DNA of 14,427 bases. Origin: Coriobacteriia bacterium. GTDB lineage: Bacteria > Actinomycetota > Coriobacteriia > Anaerosomatales > JAUVQN01. Within the stretch, counting starts at the first letter, position 1; the number at the start of each line of letters is the position of its first letter. Where the stretch lies: positions 1 to 14,427 of the forward strand of contig JAUVQN010000009.1 in the NCBI GenBank assembly GCA_030598125.1. Direction: 5' to 3'. Positions 1 through 7,056 of the stretch are shown here, in pieces. Both the position numbers and the translations under genes were made by a program. The notes under the pieces were generated by a model. It was not told the origin of the DNA, did not search any database, and saw nothing but the letters and a program-made list of their open reading frames with translations.

Positions 1-1
1 C

Positions 2-790
2 TCGTTCCGGGCGATGGAGCACGTGGGGTCCGTCACGGCGTTCGGTCCCAGAGGCGCGGGAGGGACGGCGGAGCACCTCGCGTTCGACCATGTCGCGGGA
101 GAGCTGCGCGCCATGGGCTACGACGTGGCGGTCCAGGACGTCGTCGTGCCCGGTGGTTCCTCGCACAACGTGATCGCCGAGAAGCCGGGCTCGACGGCGG
201 ACATCGTGCTCTTCGGTGCGCACCTGGACAGCAAGCCGCCGTCGCCGGGCGGCAACGACAACGCGTCCGGTGTCGCGGTCGTGCTCGAGCTCGCGCGGCT
301 GCTCGCCGATGCGGAGACCGCGCCCACCGTGCGGTTCGTGGTGTTCGGTGCCGAGGAGATCTCCGGGCCCTCGTCCGACGACCACCACTTCGGCTCCCGC
401 CAGTACGTGGCGGCCCTCTCGGAAGCCGAGCGTGCTCGCGTGCATGCGATGGTCTCCATCGACATGGTCGGCTACGGCGACACGTTCAACGTCCGGAGCA
501 TGGGAAGCGGGCCACAGGCTGCGGTCGCCTCGCTGCAGGCGTGGGGCGTGCATACCGGACAGCCGCTCCCGTACCTTCGCGATCCCGGTCGCTACGGCTG
601 GAGCGACCATGAGGGTTTCGAGCGCGTCGGTATCCCCGCGGCGTGGGTGGAGTGGCGCCAGGACCCGGACTACCACACGGTACGCGACACGGCCGCGCAC
701 GTGCAGCCGGAGCGGGTGCGCGCGTCGGGACGACTGCTTCGTGGTTGGGTGCTCGGCATGACACCCGAGACACTCGACGCACTCCGGTAG
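2..790 (+). CDS. M28-family zinc aminopeptidase, 5' end cut by the window
   Basis: A metal-dependent exopeptidase of the M28 (aminopeptidase Y/S-like) family, expected to use two zinc ions to remove N-terminal residues from peptides, probably outside the membrane. Numbering from the ATG at 14, the family ligands appear in order: His70 and Asp72 in AHLDS, Asp82 in GGNDNASG, catalytic Glu114 with metal-binding Glu115 in FGAEE, Asp150 in SIDMVG, and His221 in DYHTV near the C-terminus. The catalytic domain is therefore essentially complete. The reading frame is open to the window edge, and the ATG at 14 falls inside the conserved helix that precedes the GPR motif, so I take it as internal. The real start, and probably a signal peptide, lie upstream. 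The stop is five bases before the next gene, so the two are probably co-transcribed. The family call is firm; the substrate is unknown. Confidence 0.9.
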   Translation, partial: SFRAMEHVGSVTAFGPRGAGGTAEHLAFDHVAGELRAMGYDVAVQDVVVPGGSSHNVIAEKPGSTADIVLFGAHLDSKPPSPGGNDNASGVAVVLELARLLADAETAPTVRFVVFGAEEISGPSSDDHHFGSRQYVAALSEAERARVHAMVSIDMVGYGDTFNVRSMGSGPQAAVASLQAWGVHTGQPLPYLRDPGRYGWSDHEGFERVGIPAAWVEWRQDPDYHTVRDTAAHVQPERVRASGRLLRGWVLGMTPETLDALR

Positions 791-795
791 GCGCC

Positions 796-1602
796 ATGGA
801 CCCGCACCACTTCGACGAACTCGCGGAGGGCTACGACGAAGCCCGTCCGCTCCACGCCGGCTGCTTCGCGGCAGCGCTCGATCGTCTGGCGGCCATCGTG
901 CCGCCGGAGCAGCACCCGGAGCTGATCGAGCCTGGGATCGGTACGGGGCGCGTGGCCATCCCGCTCGCGGCGCGCGGCTACCGCGTGACCGGCGTCGACA
1001 CCTCCGCGGGGATGCTCGCCGTACTCGAGCGCCGACTCGACGAGCTCGAGAGCGCGGGGGAAGCGCGACCAGCTGTCACCGCGGTGCGCGCCGACGCCAC
1101 GGCCCTCCCGTTCGCCGACGCATCGTTCGACGTCGCGGTCGCCGTGAACCTCTTCTACTGCGTGCGCCCGTGGAAGGCTGCGGCCGACGAGCTCCTCCGC
1201 GTCGTCCGTCGTGGCGGCGCGATCGTGATTATGCACACCGGCGCGGGAAGGTCCGTCCCGGCCGTCGACGCGCGCTACCGTGAGCTCGCCGCCGAGCTCT
1301 GCTCGACCATCTCTGCCGAAGGGGCCGAGTCGGACGAGCAGGTCGCGGAGTACCTCGCGTCACGCGGCTGCGACGTCCGCTGGGAGCGCGGCGACTGGAC
1401 GTGGACCGGGTGCGTGTCGCTCGAGCGAGCGCTGGACGGGCTCAGGGAGCGGCGCTGGGGCTTCACGCTCCAGACCCCCGACGACGTGCATGCTCGCATC
1501 CTCGGCCGGCTCGAGGGCGAGCTCTCGGCGAGCTCCGGCGACCTCGGCGAGGAGATAGAGGTCGAGGACGAGCTGTACTTCGCGCTGGCCACGGTGGGCT
1601 GA
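796..1602 (+). CDS. class I SAM-dependent methyltransferase (methyltransferase domain 11 type)
   Basis: A 268-residue soluble methyltransferase with a Rossmann-type SAM-binding fold. The glycine-rich motif I is IEPGIGTGR at about 44-52. The acidic residue that would hold the ribose hydroxyls is Asp68 in GVDTS. Residue Asp100, in RADATALPF, follows as motif III, and FDVAVAVNLFY with LLRVVRRGGAIVI gives motifs IV and V. This layout matches the UbiE/COQ5-like small-molecule methyltransferases. The acceptor cannot be read from sequence, and the C-terminal third, where substrate specificity would sit, has no motif I recognise. I chose the ATG at 796 because the protein then begins just before HFDELAEGYDEARP, the usual N-terminus of the family. 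A weak GGTAGG lies four bases upstream, inside the end of the peptidase gene. The frame stays open further upstream, but that part overlaps the peptidase. Confidence 0.85.
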   Translation: MDPHHFDELAEGYDEARPLHAGCFAAALDRLAAIVPPEQHPELIEPGIGTGRVAIPLAARGYRVTGVDTSAGMLAVLERRLDELESAGEARPAVTAVRADATALPFADASFDVAVAVNLFYCVRPWKAAADELLRVVRRGGAIVIMHTGAGRSVPAVDARYRELAAELCSTISAEGAESDEQVAEYLASRGCDVRWERGDWTWTGCVSLERALDGLRERRWGFTLQTPDDVHARILGRLEGELSASSGDLGEEIEVEDELYFALATVG

Positions 1603-1619
1603 GCGCGCAGACGCATCCG

Positions 1620-1635
1620 GACCGTCTTCAGACGG
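1620..1635. terminator. short stem-loop between convergent genes
   Basis: CCGTCT at 1622-1627 pairs with AGACGG at 1630-1635. It lies just past the methyltransferase stop and overlaps the end of the convergent decarboxylase-like gene. The stem is six pairs with almost no loop, and no T tract follows on either strand. A role as a weak bidirectional terminator is only possible. Confidence 0.22.
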
Positions 1636-2566
1636 CGCGAGCGAGACCGGGGTGATCGCGGGCCTCGTCGATGAAGGCGGCCATCCGCTCGATGGGCACA
1701 CCGTCGGGGACGTGCGATCCCGGTGTGGCGACGTAGGGCGCCCCCGTCATCGTCGCCGCCATACCTCGAGCGCGTTCACCGAGCGTGGTCTCGTCTCGTC
1801 GCACCAGCTCCTCGGCATCGAGGTTCCCGAAGAGGACGAACCCGGGCGGCACGGAGTCGCGGGCGCGGGCCAGGTCGGTCCCGGCGGTGATAGACATCCC
1901 GAGCGCGCCCGTGGCCGAGACGAGAGAGACCAGGCGTTCGGCGTCGCCGCTCATGTGGATGACGGTATCACGGCGCCGGGCACACACGTCGGCGACGACC
2001 TTGTGGAGCGGCCCGAGCGCGTGCTGCTCGAAGTGACGCGGATCGATCGGCACCGCCATGGGCTCGGCCACCCACACGACGGAGGCGCCTGCGCCGACGG
2101 CCGCCCGTGCCAGCGTCTGCACGGTGCGCGTCTCCCGACCGAGGAGTCTGTCGACCTCGCCCGAGTCGCGCATCAGGAGCGAGAACATCCGATCGGGCCC
2201 GATCCGCGCGGAGGCCGTCGTGAGCGGACCCCAGACCTGACCGACGACCGGGCGGTCTCCTTCGGCCAGCTCTTGGATGGTATCGGTCCAGCGACGCATC
2301 GGCATGGTCGGGGCGTCGATCGGTCCGCCGTCCGACTCCGCACTCGCCAGCTCGTCCTGGCACTCCGCCCACGCACTCACCACCTCGAGCGGGGGCATGA
2401 ACGTGAGCGCGAACGCGCTTCCCCACGACCGCGCGTGGTGCGCGGCGAAGCCCGCGTTCGTGAAGTCCGCCACGCCGGGACCCTCGTAGGGCTCGCGCGC
2501 CGGTCCGCCGGTCGCGAAGACCGGCAGGTGTGTGGCGCTCCTCACGATGTCTGGCAGTCTCGGCAT
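1628..2566 (-). CDS. uroporphyrinogen decarboxylase-fold (URO-D/MtaA-like) protein
   Basis: A 312-residue TIM-barrel protein of the URO-D superfamily, which holds both true uroporphyrinogen decarboxylases and the MtaA/MtbA corrinoid methyltransferases. Family landmarks are VVGQVWGPLTTAS at 107-119, ADVIxIADP-like SVVWVAEPMAVPIDP at 162-176, VIHMSGD at 202-208, a GNLD turn at 247-250 and YVATPGSHVPDGVPIERM at 278-295. The HemE signature RQAGRYLPEY near the N-terminus is absent, so it is not the heme-pathway enzyme. MtaA-type enzymes bind zinc through His-X-Cys and a distant Cys; here these positions read His204-X-Ser206 and Ser284, so the thiolate ligands are lost. The ATG at 2566 has GGAGG twelve bases upstream; another in-frame ATG at 2602 has no ribosome binding site. 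It is divergent from the lipoprotein gene. Its reaction is unknown. Confidence 0.75.
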   Translation of the reverse strand: MPRLPDIVRSATHLPVFATGGPAREPYEGPGVADFTNAGFAAHHARSWGSAFALTFMPPLEVVSAWAECQDELASAESDGGPIDAPTMPMRRWTDTIQELAEGDRPVVGQVWGPLTTASARIGPDRMFSLLMRDSGEVDRLLGRETRTVQTLARAAVGAGASVVWVAEPMAVPIDPRHFEQHALGPLHKVVADVCARRRDTVIHMSGDAERLVSLVSATGALGMSITAGTDLARARDSVPPGFVLFGNLDAEELVRRDETTLGERARGMAATMTGAPYVATPGSHVPDGVPIERMAAFIDEARDHPGLARAV

Positions 2567-2670
2567 GCGGGCTCGTGTCCTCCGGGTCGGCCGGACGTTC
2601 ATCGCGGCCAGCGTCGAGTCTGCCACACTAGCCCCTGACCGGCTCGCTCGGACGGTCCGCCAGACGCGGC

Positions 2671-2680
2671 GAAGGGGTCC
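2671..2680 (+). repeat. single copy of GAAGGGGTCC in front of the lipoprotein gene
   Basis: The ten bases GAAGGGGTCC end three bases before the ATG at 2684 and provide its purine-rich ribosome binding site. The same ten bases occur twice just past the end of this gene (4188-4197 and 4215-4224). Confidence 0.5.
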
Positions 2681-2683
2681 CAG

Positions 2684-4187
2684 ATGGCACGTGCGCTCGC
2701 CACGGTCTCGCTCCTGATCCCGGCACTCGCGCTGACCGGGTGCGGCGCATCCGTCCCGGACGCGCTCGTGCGCGACGTCGAGGTGCCCGACCTCTCCGGG
2801 ATGACCCTCGACGAGGCGACCGAGGCTCTGGGCGCTGCCGGGTTCGTCGTCGGGGACGTGGAGTACGACGCCGCATCCGCCGAAGCGACGTGGACCGTCG
2901 TCGCGCAAGACCCCGACGAGCCGGTACCCGACGGCACGGCCATCGCGCTGCTGCTCGCGGGAGCGCCTCCGGTGGACGTGCCGGACCTCGCCGGGCTCGA
3001 CGAGGCGACGGCGACTGAGCGTCTGACCTCTGCGGGGCTCGCCGCCGGCGCGTCCGAGCACGCCTACCACGACACGGTCCCCGCGTCTTCGGTGGCGTCG
3101 CAGTCGCCGGCTCCCGGCTCCGTCGTGCCCAGCGGCACCGTCGTCGCGATCGTCCTGAGCGACGGTCCGGAGCCGCCTCCTTCGGACTCGCTCTCGATGG
3201 AGCTCGTCGAGACGATCTCCGGGGACTACTCGCCGAAGTCGGTCGTCGCCACGCAGGAGGGACACGTCTTCGCGCAGAACATGATGTATCGCCACAACGT
3301 CACCGTCTTCGACGACGAGACGCGCCAGGAGCTCGCGACCATACCGGACAGCGTGGACCTCACGGCGTTCGGCTACCCGGAGTACCCGGGCGCCGTGCGC
3401 GGCGGTCCCGTCGAGGCCGCGGTGACGCCGGACGGGCGCTACGTGTACGTCTCCAACTACTCGATGTTCGGGCCCGGCTTCGAGCACCCCGGCGACGACG
3501 TCGGTGGTCCGGATTCCGGCGTGGACCCGAGTTTCGTCTACCGGATCCCCACGGACACGCTCGAGATCGACCAGGCGATCGAGGTCGGTTCCGTCCCCAA
3601 GTTCCTCGCGGTGACACCCGACGGCCGCTACGTGCTCGTCAGCAACTGGATCTCCCACGACCTCTCCGTAATCGACACCGGACTCGGCGAAGAGGTCCGA
3701 CGCATCCCGCTGGGTCGCTACCCCCGCGGTATCGCCGTGGACTCGGACTCACGGACGGCGTACGTCGCGGTCATGGGCTCCCGTGACGTCGCGACCGTCG
3801 ATCTCGAGACGTTCGAGGTCGGCTGGATCCGCGGGGTCGGCTCCGCTCCGCGCCACCTCGTGATCTCGCCCGACGACCGCTACCTCTACGCGACCATCAA
3901 CGGCGAGGGCAGCACCGCCAAGGTGGATCTCGAGACCGGGGAGGTCGTGGCCAAGGTCGCCACGGGGTCGGCGCCCAGGAGCATGGCGATGGCCCCGGAC
4001 GGCCGCTCGCTCTACATCGTCAACTACGAGTCGAACACGGTGAGCAAGGTCCGCACGGAAGACATGGCGGAGATCCAGGAGCTCGACGTCGGCGTCCATC
4101 CGATCGGCGTGACGTATGTCGAGGACGCTCGCGAGATCTGGGTGTCCTGCTACCGGGGGGCAGTTCTTCGTCTTCCACGATTCCTGA
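2684..4187 (+). CDS. lipoprotein with two PASTA domains and a seven-bladed YVTN-type beta-propeller (frameshift near 3' end)
   Basis: A predicted surface lipoprotein: the signal peptide ends in the lipobox LTGC with Cys20. Two PASTA domains follow (about 33-94 and 98-160, each opening with VPDL), then a short Pro-rich linker and a propeller of about 330 residues. The propeller has YVTN/NHL-like blades with the repeated pattern PDGRYxxVSN. As read, the frame runs through the stop region and onward to 4675, antisense to the next gene, using codons rare here such as GTT, CTT, CGT and CGA. Removing one G from the run at 4155-4160 instead gives GQFFVFHDS and a TGA at 4185-4187, making a 500-residue protein. 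Those residues supply the last strand of blade seven. I therefore end the gene at 4187 and treat the extra base as an indel or sequencing error. The ligand is unknown; PASTA domains in other proteins bind muropeptides or beta-lactams. Confidence 0.8.
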
Positions 4188-4226
4188 GAAGGGGTCCGCC
4201 CGCCTCGCGCCGGAGAAGGGGTCCGC
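4183..4226. repeat. two direct copies of a 17-bp GC-rich repeat
   Basis: CCTGAGAAGGGGTCCGC at 4183-4199 and CCGGAGAAGGGGTCCGC at 4210-4226 differ at one base and are spaced 27 bases apart. The first copy includes the restored stop codon of the lipoprotein gene. The tract fills most of the gap between this gene and the convergent methyltransferase. It resembles a small dispersed (REP-like) repeat more than a terminator, since neither copy folds on itself. Confidence 0.6.
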
Positions 4227-4249
4227 TCGCGCGCCAGATGGCTGCGTCG

Positions 4250-4771
4250 CTACACCTCGTAGACGTAGACGAGCGCGCGGGGGTCCTCGTCCACGAGGCG
4301 CATGCTGTGGAACCGGTAGCGGTGCGAGGCGATCCGGGTACCGGGTCGGAGCTCTCTGGTGAGTTTGGTCTCGAGCGCGTCGTTGGTGTGCTGCCAGAGG
4401 TAGCACGTGACGACGTCGGCGTCGCTCACGTCGCTGCGGAAGATGTCGCCGAAGCGGACCTCGACCCGGTCGCCGAGTCCCAGCACGGCGACGGCCAGTC
4501 GGGTCCACGCGTACCGCAGCGGGTCGAGCTCGATACCCACGGCCCTCGCCCCGAACCGACGCGCCGCGGTGAACAGCACGCGGCCGTCACCCGAACCCAG
4601 GTCGTATACGGTCTCTCCGGGCCTGAGCCCGGTCATGGAGAGCATCCTTCGCCCCCTGGAGCGCCGTGTCGGTGACCACGGCGCGCCCTTCGCCGCCGTC
4701 CACTGGATGGACAGCAGCAGGCCGAGGAGCACGGCCAGCAGCACGGTCCGGCGTTTCGTCGGTCGAGCCAC
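4250..4771 (-). CDS. membrane-anchored class I SAM methyltransferase, FAM173/ATPSCKMT-like
   Basis: A 173-residue protein with one hydrophobic N-terminal segment (about 9-27) after a basic start, which should anchor it to the membrane, followed by a compact methyltransferase domain. Motif I is VYDLGSGDGR (55-64) and the acidic motif II residue is Glu81 in VGIELDP. The motif GDIFRSDVSDADVVTCYLW (108-126) is followed by LETKLTRELRPGTRI. The PxSP segment before the domain and the LExKLxxEL stretch are typical of bacterial relatives of FAM173-type lysine methyltransferases. A protein substrate is therefore possible, but that is inference. I chose the GTG at 4771 because GGAGG lies eight bases upstream; the frame is open far upstream but without this support. 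It lies 110 bases downstream of the cardiolipin synthase gene on the same strand. Confidence 0.8.
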   Translation of the reverse strand: MARPTKRRTVLLAVLLGLLLSIQWTAAKGAPWSPTRRSRGRRMLSMTGLRPGETVYDLGSGDGRVLFTAARRFGARAVGIELDPLRYAWTRLAVAVLGLGDRVEVRFGDIFRSDVSDADVVTCYLWQHTNDALETKLTRELRPGTRIASHRYRFHSMRLVDEDPRALVYVYEV

Positions 4772-4827
4772 GCGGGATACCTCCCGAGCACTGAGCGGGT
4801 CGCGAGCACGCCCCAGGATACGCGAAG

Positions 4828-4842
4828 ACCTCGAGAAGAGGT
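4828..4842 (-). terminator. small stem-loop after the cardiolipin synthase gene
   Basis: ACCTC (4828-4832) pairs with GAGGT (4838-4842) around a five-base loop, about 40 bases past the cls stop on the minus strand. The stem is short and no T run follows on that strand, so it may not terminate. Confidence 0.2.
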
Positions 4843-4881
4843 GCACCGGCGGGATCGGCGCCCTCGGATCGCTTCTGCCGC

Positions 4882-6345
4882 CTACAGCAGGTTCGAGGCG
4901 AGCCTCGCCGCCGAGTTGCGGAAGCGGTGCCACTTGCTCCAGCCCTCGACGTCGAGGAGCGTGATCTCGATGCACCGCTCGCGGTCGTGGGCGAAGATCT
5001 CCTCGTGCGTGCGCGCGAGCTCCTCGTTGTAGACCCACATCATGAGCTCCTTGTGGAGCTGGAGCGCCCGGATGTCGAGGTTCATCGTGCCGATGGCGAG
5101 TACCTTCGAGTCCACCGTGATCGTCTTGGAGTGAAGGAACCCGTCCTGGTACTGGAATATGCTGCCCCCGGCCTGCAGGAACTGCTTGTAGTAGGACTCC
5201 GCCGCCCAGAAGGGCAGGCCCTTGTCGAGCCACTTGCCCGGCATCATGAGTTGGATGTCGACGCCGCCGAGTGCGGTGTTGACCATCACGTCGTAGAGGC
5301 CCGCGTCAGGTATGAAGTAGGGGGACTGGATCCATGCGTGGTGCCGCGCGTTCGCGATCGCGACCATGTGCGCGCGCCTGCACGACTCCCAGGGGTCGTC
5401 GACGCCTTGCGCCACCGTCTGGGTGAGGATGTCGCCTTGCTCGCCGGGCGGGTCGGGAGCGGGGAAGTACCTGTCCTCGAACAAGCTCTTGCCCGTGACC
5501 TCGAGCCAGCGGATGGCGAAGAGCTTCTGGATCTCCGCCACGCCTTGTCCCGTGTAGCGCATGTGCGTGTCGCGCCAGCTCGGGAAGCGCTCTCCGCCGT
5601 CGATGTACTCCTGCCCGACGTTGATGCCGCCCGTGTAGCCGAGATCCCCGTCGATGATCACCATCTTGCGGTGGTTGCGGTAGTTGGCGCGGCCGAGGTC
5701 CTTGACGTCGCTCTCGTACTCGGCGCCGGCGTGCTTCAGACTCTTGAGCTCGGTCTTCTTGTACTGGAAGTTGCCGATGTAGTCGTTCATGATCCGCACC
5801 TCGACACCGGCCTTCAGGCGCTCGTGCAGGATGTCGGTGATCTTCTTGGAGAGCTCGTCTTGCTCCCAGATGAAGTAGGCCATGTGGATCGAGGACTGTG
5901 CAGCCGCCAGGTCGGGCAGCAGCCGATCGTACTTCTCCCCGCCGTTGGGGTAGATCTCGAGCGTCTTCACGGGAAGCGGTGCGGCGTCGTTGGTACGGAG
6001 TATCGATCGGCCGATCGAGACGAACCAGGTATCGCGGTACGGTCCGGCCAGCCGGGCGACATCCGCTTCGTTGCGCTCGTAGATCGGCTTCATGAACTCG
6101 CGCAGCAGCTCCACGCGCGCCCAGTTCTTCGGGTCGTTCTCGTAGATGAGCTTCCAGTTCCGGCCCAGGAAGAAGTAGAAGACGAGCCCGATGACCGGGA
6201 AGAGGATCAGGAACAGGAGCCACGCGAGCGAGGTGGTGGGCGGACGGTCCTCACCGACGATGACGATGACGACGCCGATCCAGTAGGCGACCAAGGCGAT
6301 GTAGACGATCGCCTCGACGATGAGCGTGATCTCTGCCCAGTCCAT
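4882..6345 (-). CDS. cls: cardiolipin synthase (phospholipase D superfamily)
   Basis: A 487-residue integral membrane enzyme expected to condense two phosphatidylglycerol molecules into cardiolipin and glycerol at the inner face of the membrane. Two transmembrane helices (about 7-31 and 39-61) form the usual PLDc_N region, with FPVIGLVFYFFLGR at its end. Two HKD catalytic motifs follow: His225-x-Lys227-x4-Asp232 in NHRKMVIIDGDLGYTGG, and His405-x-Lys407-x4-Asp412 in LHSKTITVDSKV followed by IGTMNLDIRA. Length and motif spacing match bacterial ClsA-type synthases. The ATG at 6345 is preceded by GAGGGG with eight bases between. Downstream on the same strand is the FAM173-like methyltransferase; upstream is the CBS protein gene. 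Nothing is missing or odd. Some relatives use phosphatidylethanolamine or other alcohols, so the exact donor pair is not proven. Confidence 0.95.
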   Translation of the reverse strand: MDWAEITLIVEAIVYIALVAYWIGVVIVIVGEDRPPTTSLAWLLFLILFPVIGLVFYFFLGRNWKLIYENDPKNWARVELLREFMKPIYERNEADVARLAGPYRDTWFVSIGRSILRTNDAAPLPVKTLEIYPNGGEKYDRLLPDLAAAQSSIHMAYFIWEQDELSKKITDILHERLKAGVEVRIMNDYIGNFQYKKTELKSLKHAGAEYESDVKDLGRANYRNHRKMVIIDGDLGYTGGINVGQEYIDGGERFPSWRDTHMRYTGQGVAEIQKLFAIRWLEVTGKSLFEDRYFPAPDPPGEQGDILTQTVAQGVDDPWESCRRAHMVAIANARHHAWIQSPYFIPDAGLYDVMVNTALGGVDIQLMMPGKWLDKGLPFWAAESYYKQFLQAGGSIFQYQDGFLHSKTITVDSKVLAIGTMNLDIRALQLHKELMMWVYNEELARTHEEIFAHDRERCIEITLLDVEGWSKWHRFRNSAARLASNLL

Positions 6346-6386
6346 CTCGTCATCCCCTCATTCGGAGAAGCCCTCTCGCTTGCATG

Positions 6387-6392
6387 AGTCTA
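6387..6392 (-). promoter_or_regulatory. possible -10 element upstream of cls
   Basis: TAGACT on the minus strand lies about 42 bases upstream of the cls start. No convincing -35 hexamer is found at 16-18 bases from it, so this is a weak call. Confidence 0.2.
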
Positions 6393-6453
6393 CCCGACCC
6401 GCGCGGACGTACCGCGGCTGAGCGGGAGGAATGCGGATCGCGGGAGGAGCCCC

Positions 6454-6894
6454 TCAGTCCGCGAAGATGGTGCGGCAGACGTCGGCTCGGGAGACGATGC
6501 CGACGAGCTTGCCGTCCTCGACGACCGGGAGGCGCCTGATCTGCTTGGCGACCATGGTCGCAGCGGCCTTGAGCGCGTCGTCGTCCGGCGAGTACGTGAG
6601 GGGCTTGCGGATGACGAGCTCGTCGATCGGATCGTCCTTGCTGGCCTTGGCCGTCTGCGTGAACTCGTCGAAGCGATCCACGAACGTGCCGCTCGAGAAC
6701 ATCAGGTCCTCGAACTTGGGCATGACGGCCCGGATGAGGTCGCCTTCGGAGAGGACGCCTACGAAGCAGTCCTCGGCATCCACGACCATGAGGTCGCTCG
6801 CCTGCGACGTGGCGAACACGTCGGCCGCTTCGCACATGGTCGAGCCGATCGGGATGCGAGCGTAGTTGAGGTTCATCATGTCGCGGATCTGCAT
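6454..6894 (-). CDS. CBS-pair domain protein
   Basis: A 146-residue soluble protein made of two CBS motifs and little else. CBS1 covers about 1-62 with SDLMVVDAEDCFVGVLSEGDLIRA, and CBS2 about 88-146 with IRRLPVVEDGKLVGIVSRADV. CBS pairs bind adenine nucleotides (AMP, ATP, SAM) and usually regulate another protein. This one has no attached enzyme or transporter domain, so its partner is unknown. The segment between the modules, about residues 60-88, is longer than in minimal pairs. The ATG at 6894 is preceded by GGGGGAG with five bases between. A promoter with a good -10/-35 pair lies at 6958-6986. It is on the same strand as cls 108 bases downstream, but nothing shows that the two act together. 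Confidence 0.85.
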   Translation of the reverse strand: MQIRDMMNLNYARIPIGSTMCEAADVFATSQASDLMVVDAEDCFVGVLSEGDLIRAVMPKFEDLMFSSGTFVDRFDEFTQTAKASKDDPIDELVIRKPLTYSPDDDALKAAATMVAKQIRRLPVVEDGKLVGIVSRADVCRTIFAD

Positions 6895-6932
6895 GCGCGC
6901 TCCCCCGGTCTCCGTTGCGCTTCCTCGTGGAC

Positions 6933-6949
6933 CTCGTCCGACGGACGAG
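6933..6949. promoter_or_regulatory. 17-bp perfect palindrome at the predicted transcription start of the CBS gene
   Basis: CTCGTCCG, a central A, then CGGACGAG forms a perfect odd-length palindrome. It lies directly downstream of the -10 element at 6958-6963, about where transcription should begin. It could be a repressor operator or a hairpin at the 5' end of the mRNA. Confidence 0.4.
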
Positions 6950-6957
6950 TGCGCCGG

Positions 6958-6986
6958 ATTCTACCAGAAGAAACCGCCTCTGACCA
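6958..6986 (-). promoter_or_regulatory. sigma-70-type promoter for the CBS gene
   Basis: On the minus strand TGGTCA (-35, at 6981-6986) and TAGAAT (-10, at 6958-6963) are separated by exactly 17 bases. They match four and five of six consensus bases. The predicted start is near 6951, giving a leader of about 55 bases before the ATG at 6894. Confidence 0.55.
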
Positions 6987-7007
6987 GGCGATAGACGTGT
7001 GGTGAGG

Positions 7008-7025
7008 ACACTGGTGGGACAGTGT
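7008..7025 (-). terminator. possible stem-loop after the cell-wall-binding gene
   Basis: ACACTG (7008-7013) pairs with CAGTGT (7020-7025) around six bases, about 32-50 bases past the stop of the gene ending at 7057. There is no T tract, so function is uncertain. Confidence 0.25.
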
Positions 7026-7056
7026 GGCGGGCAGGGGCGCGCCGGTCGCGTGCGGC

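Noticed and set aside
1628..2566. HemE (uroporphyrinogen decarboxylase of heme synthesis)
   Set aside because: The RQAGRYLPEY-type N-terminal signature is absent and the sequence pattern follows the MtaA-like branch.
2567..3658. N-terminal extension of the URO-D-like frame on the minus strand, giving 676 codons
   Set aside because: The extension lies opposite the lipoprotein gene, is Arg/Asp-rich without domains, and the family length fits a start at 2566.
4188..4675. Continuation of the lipoprotein frame to 4675
   Set aside because: It uses atypical codons, runs antisense to a solid methyltransferase gene and leaves the propeller unfinished. A one-base frameshift explains it better.
4927..6387. 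Long open frame on the plus strand opposite cardiolipin synthase
   Set aside because: It is the antisense shadow of a gene with intact HKD motifs in GC-rich DNA. The translation is rich in Asp, Val, Leu and Arg with no domain, and it has no ribosome binding site.
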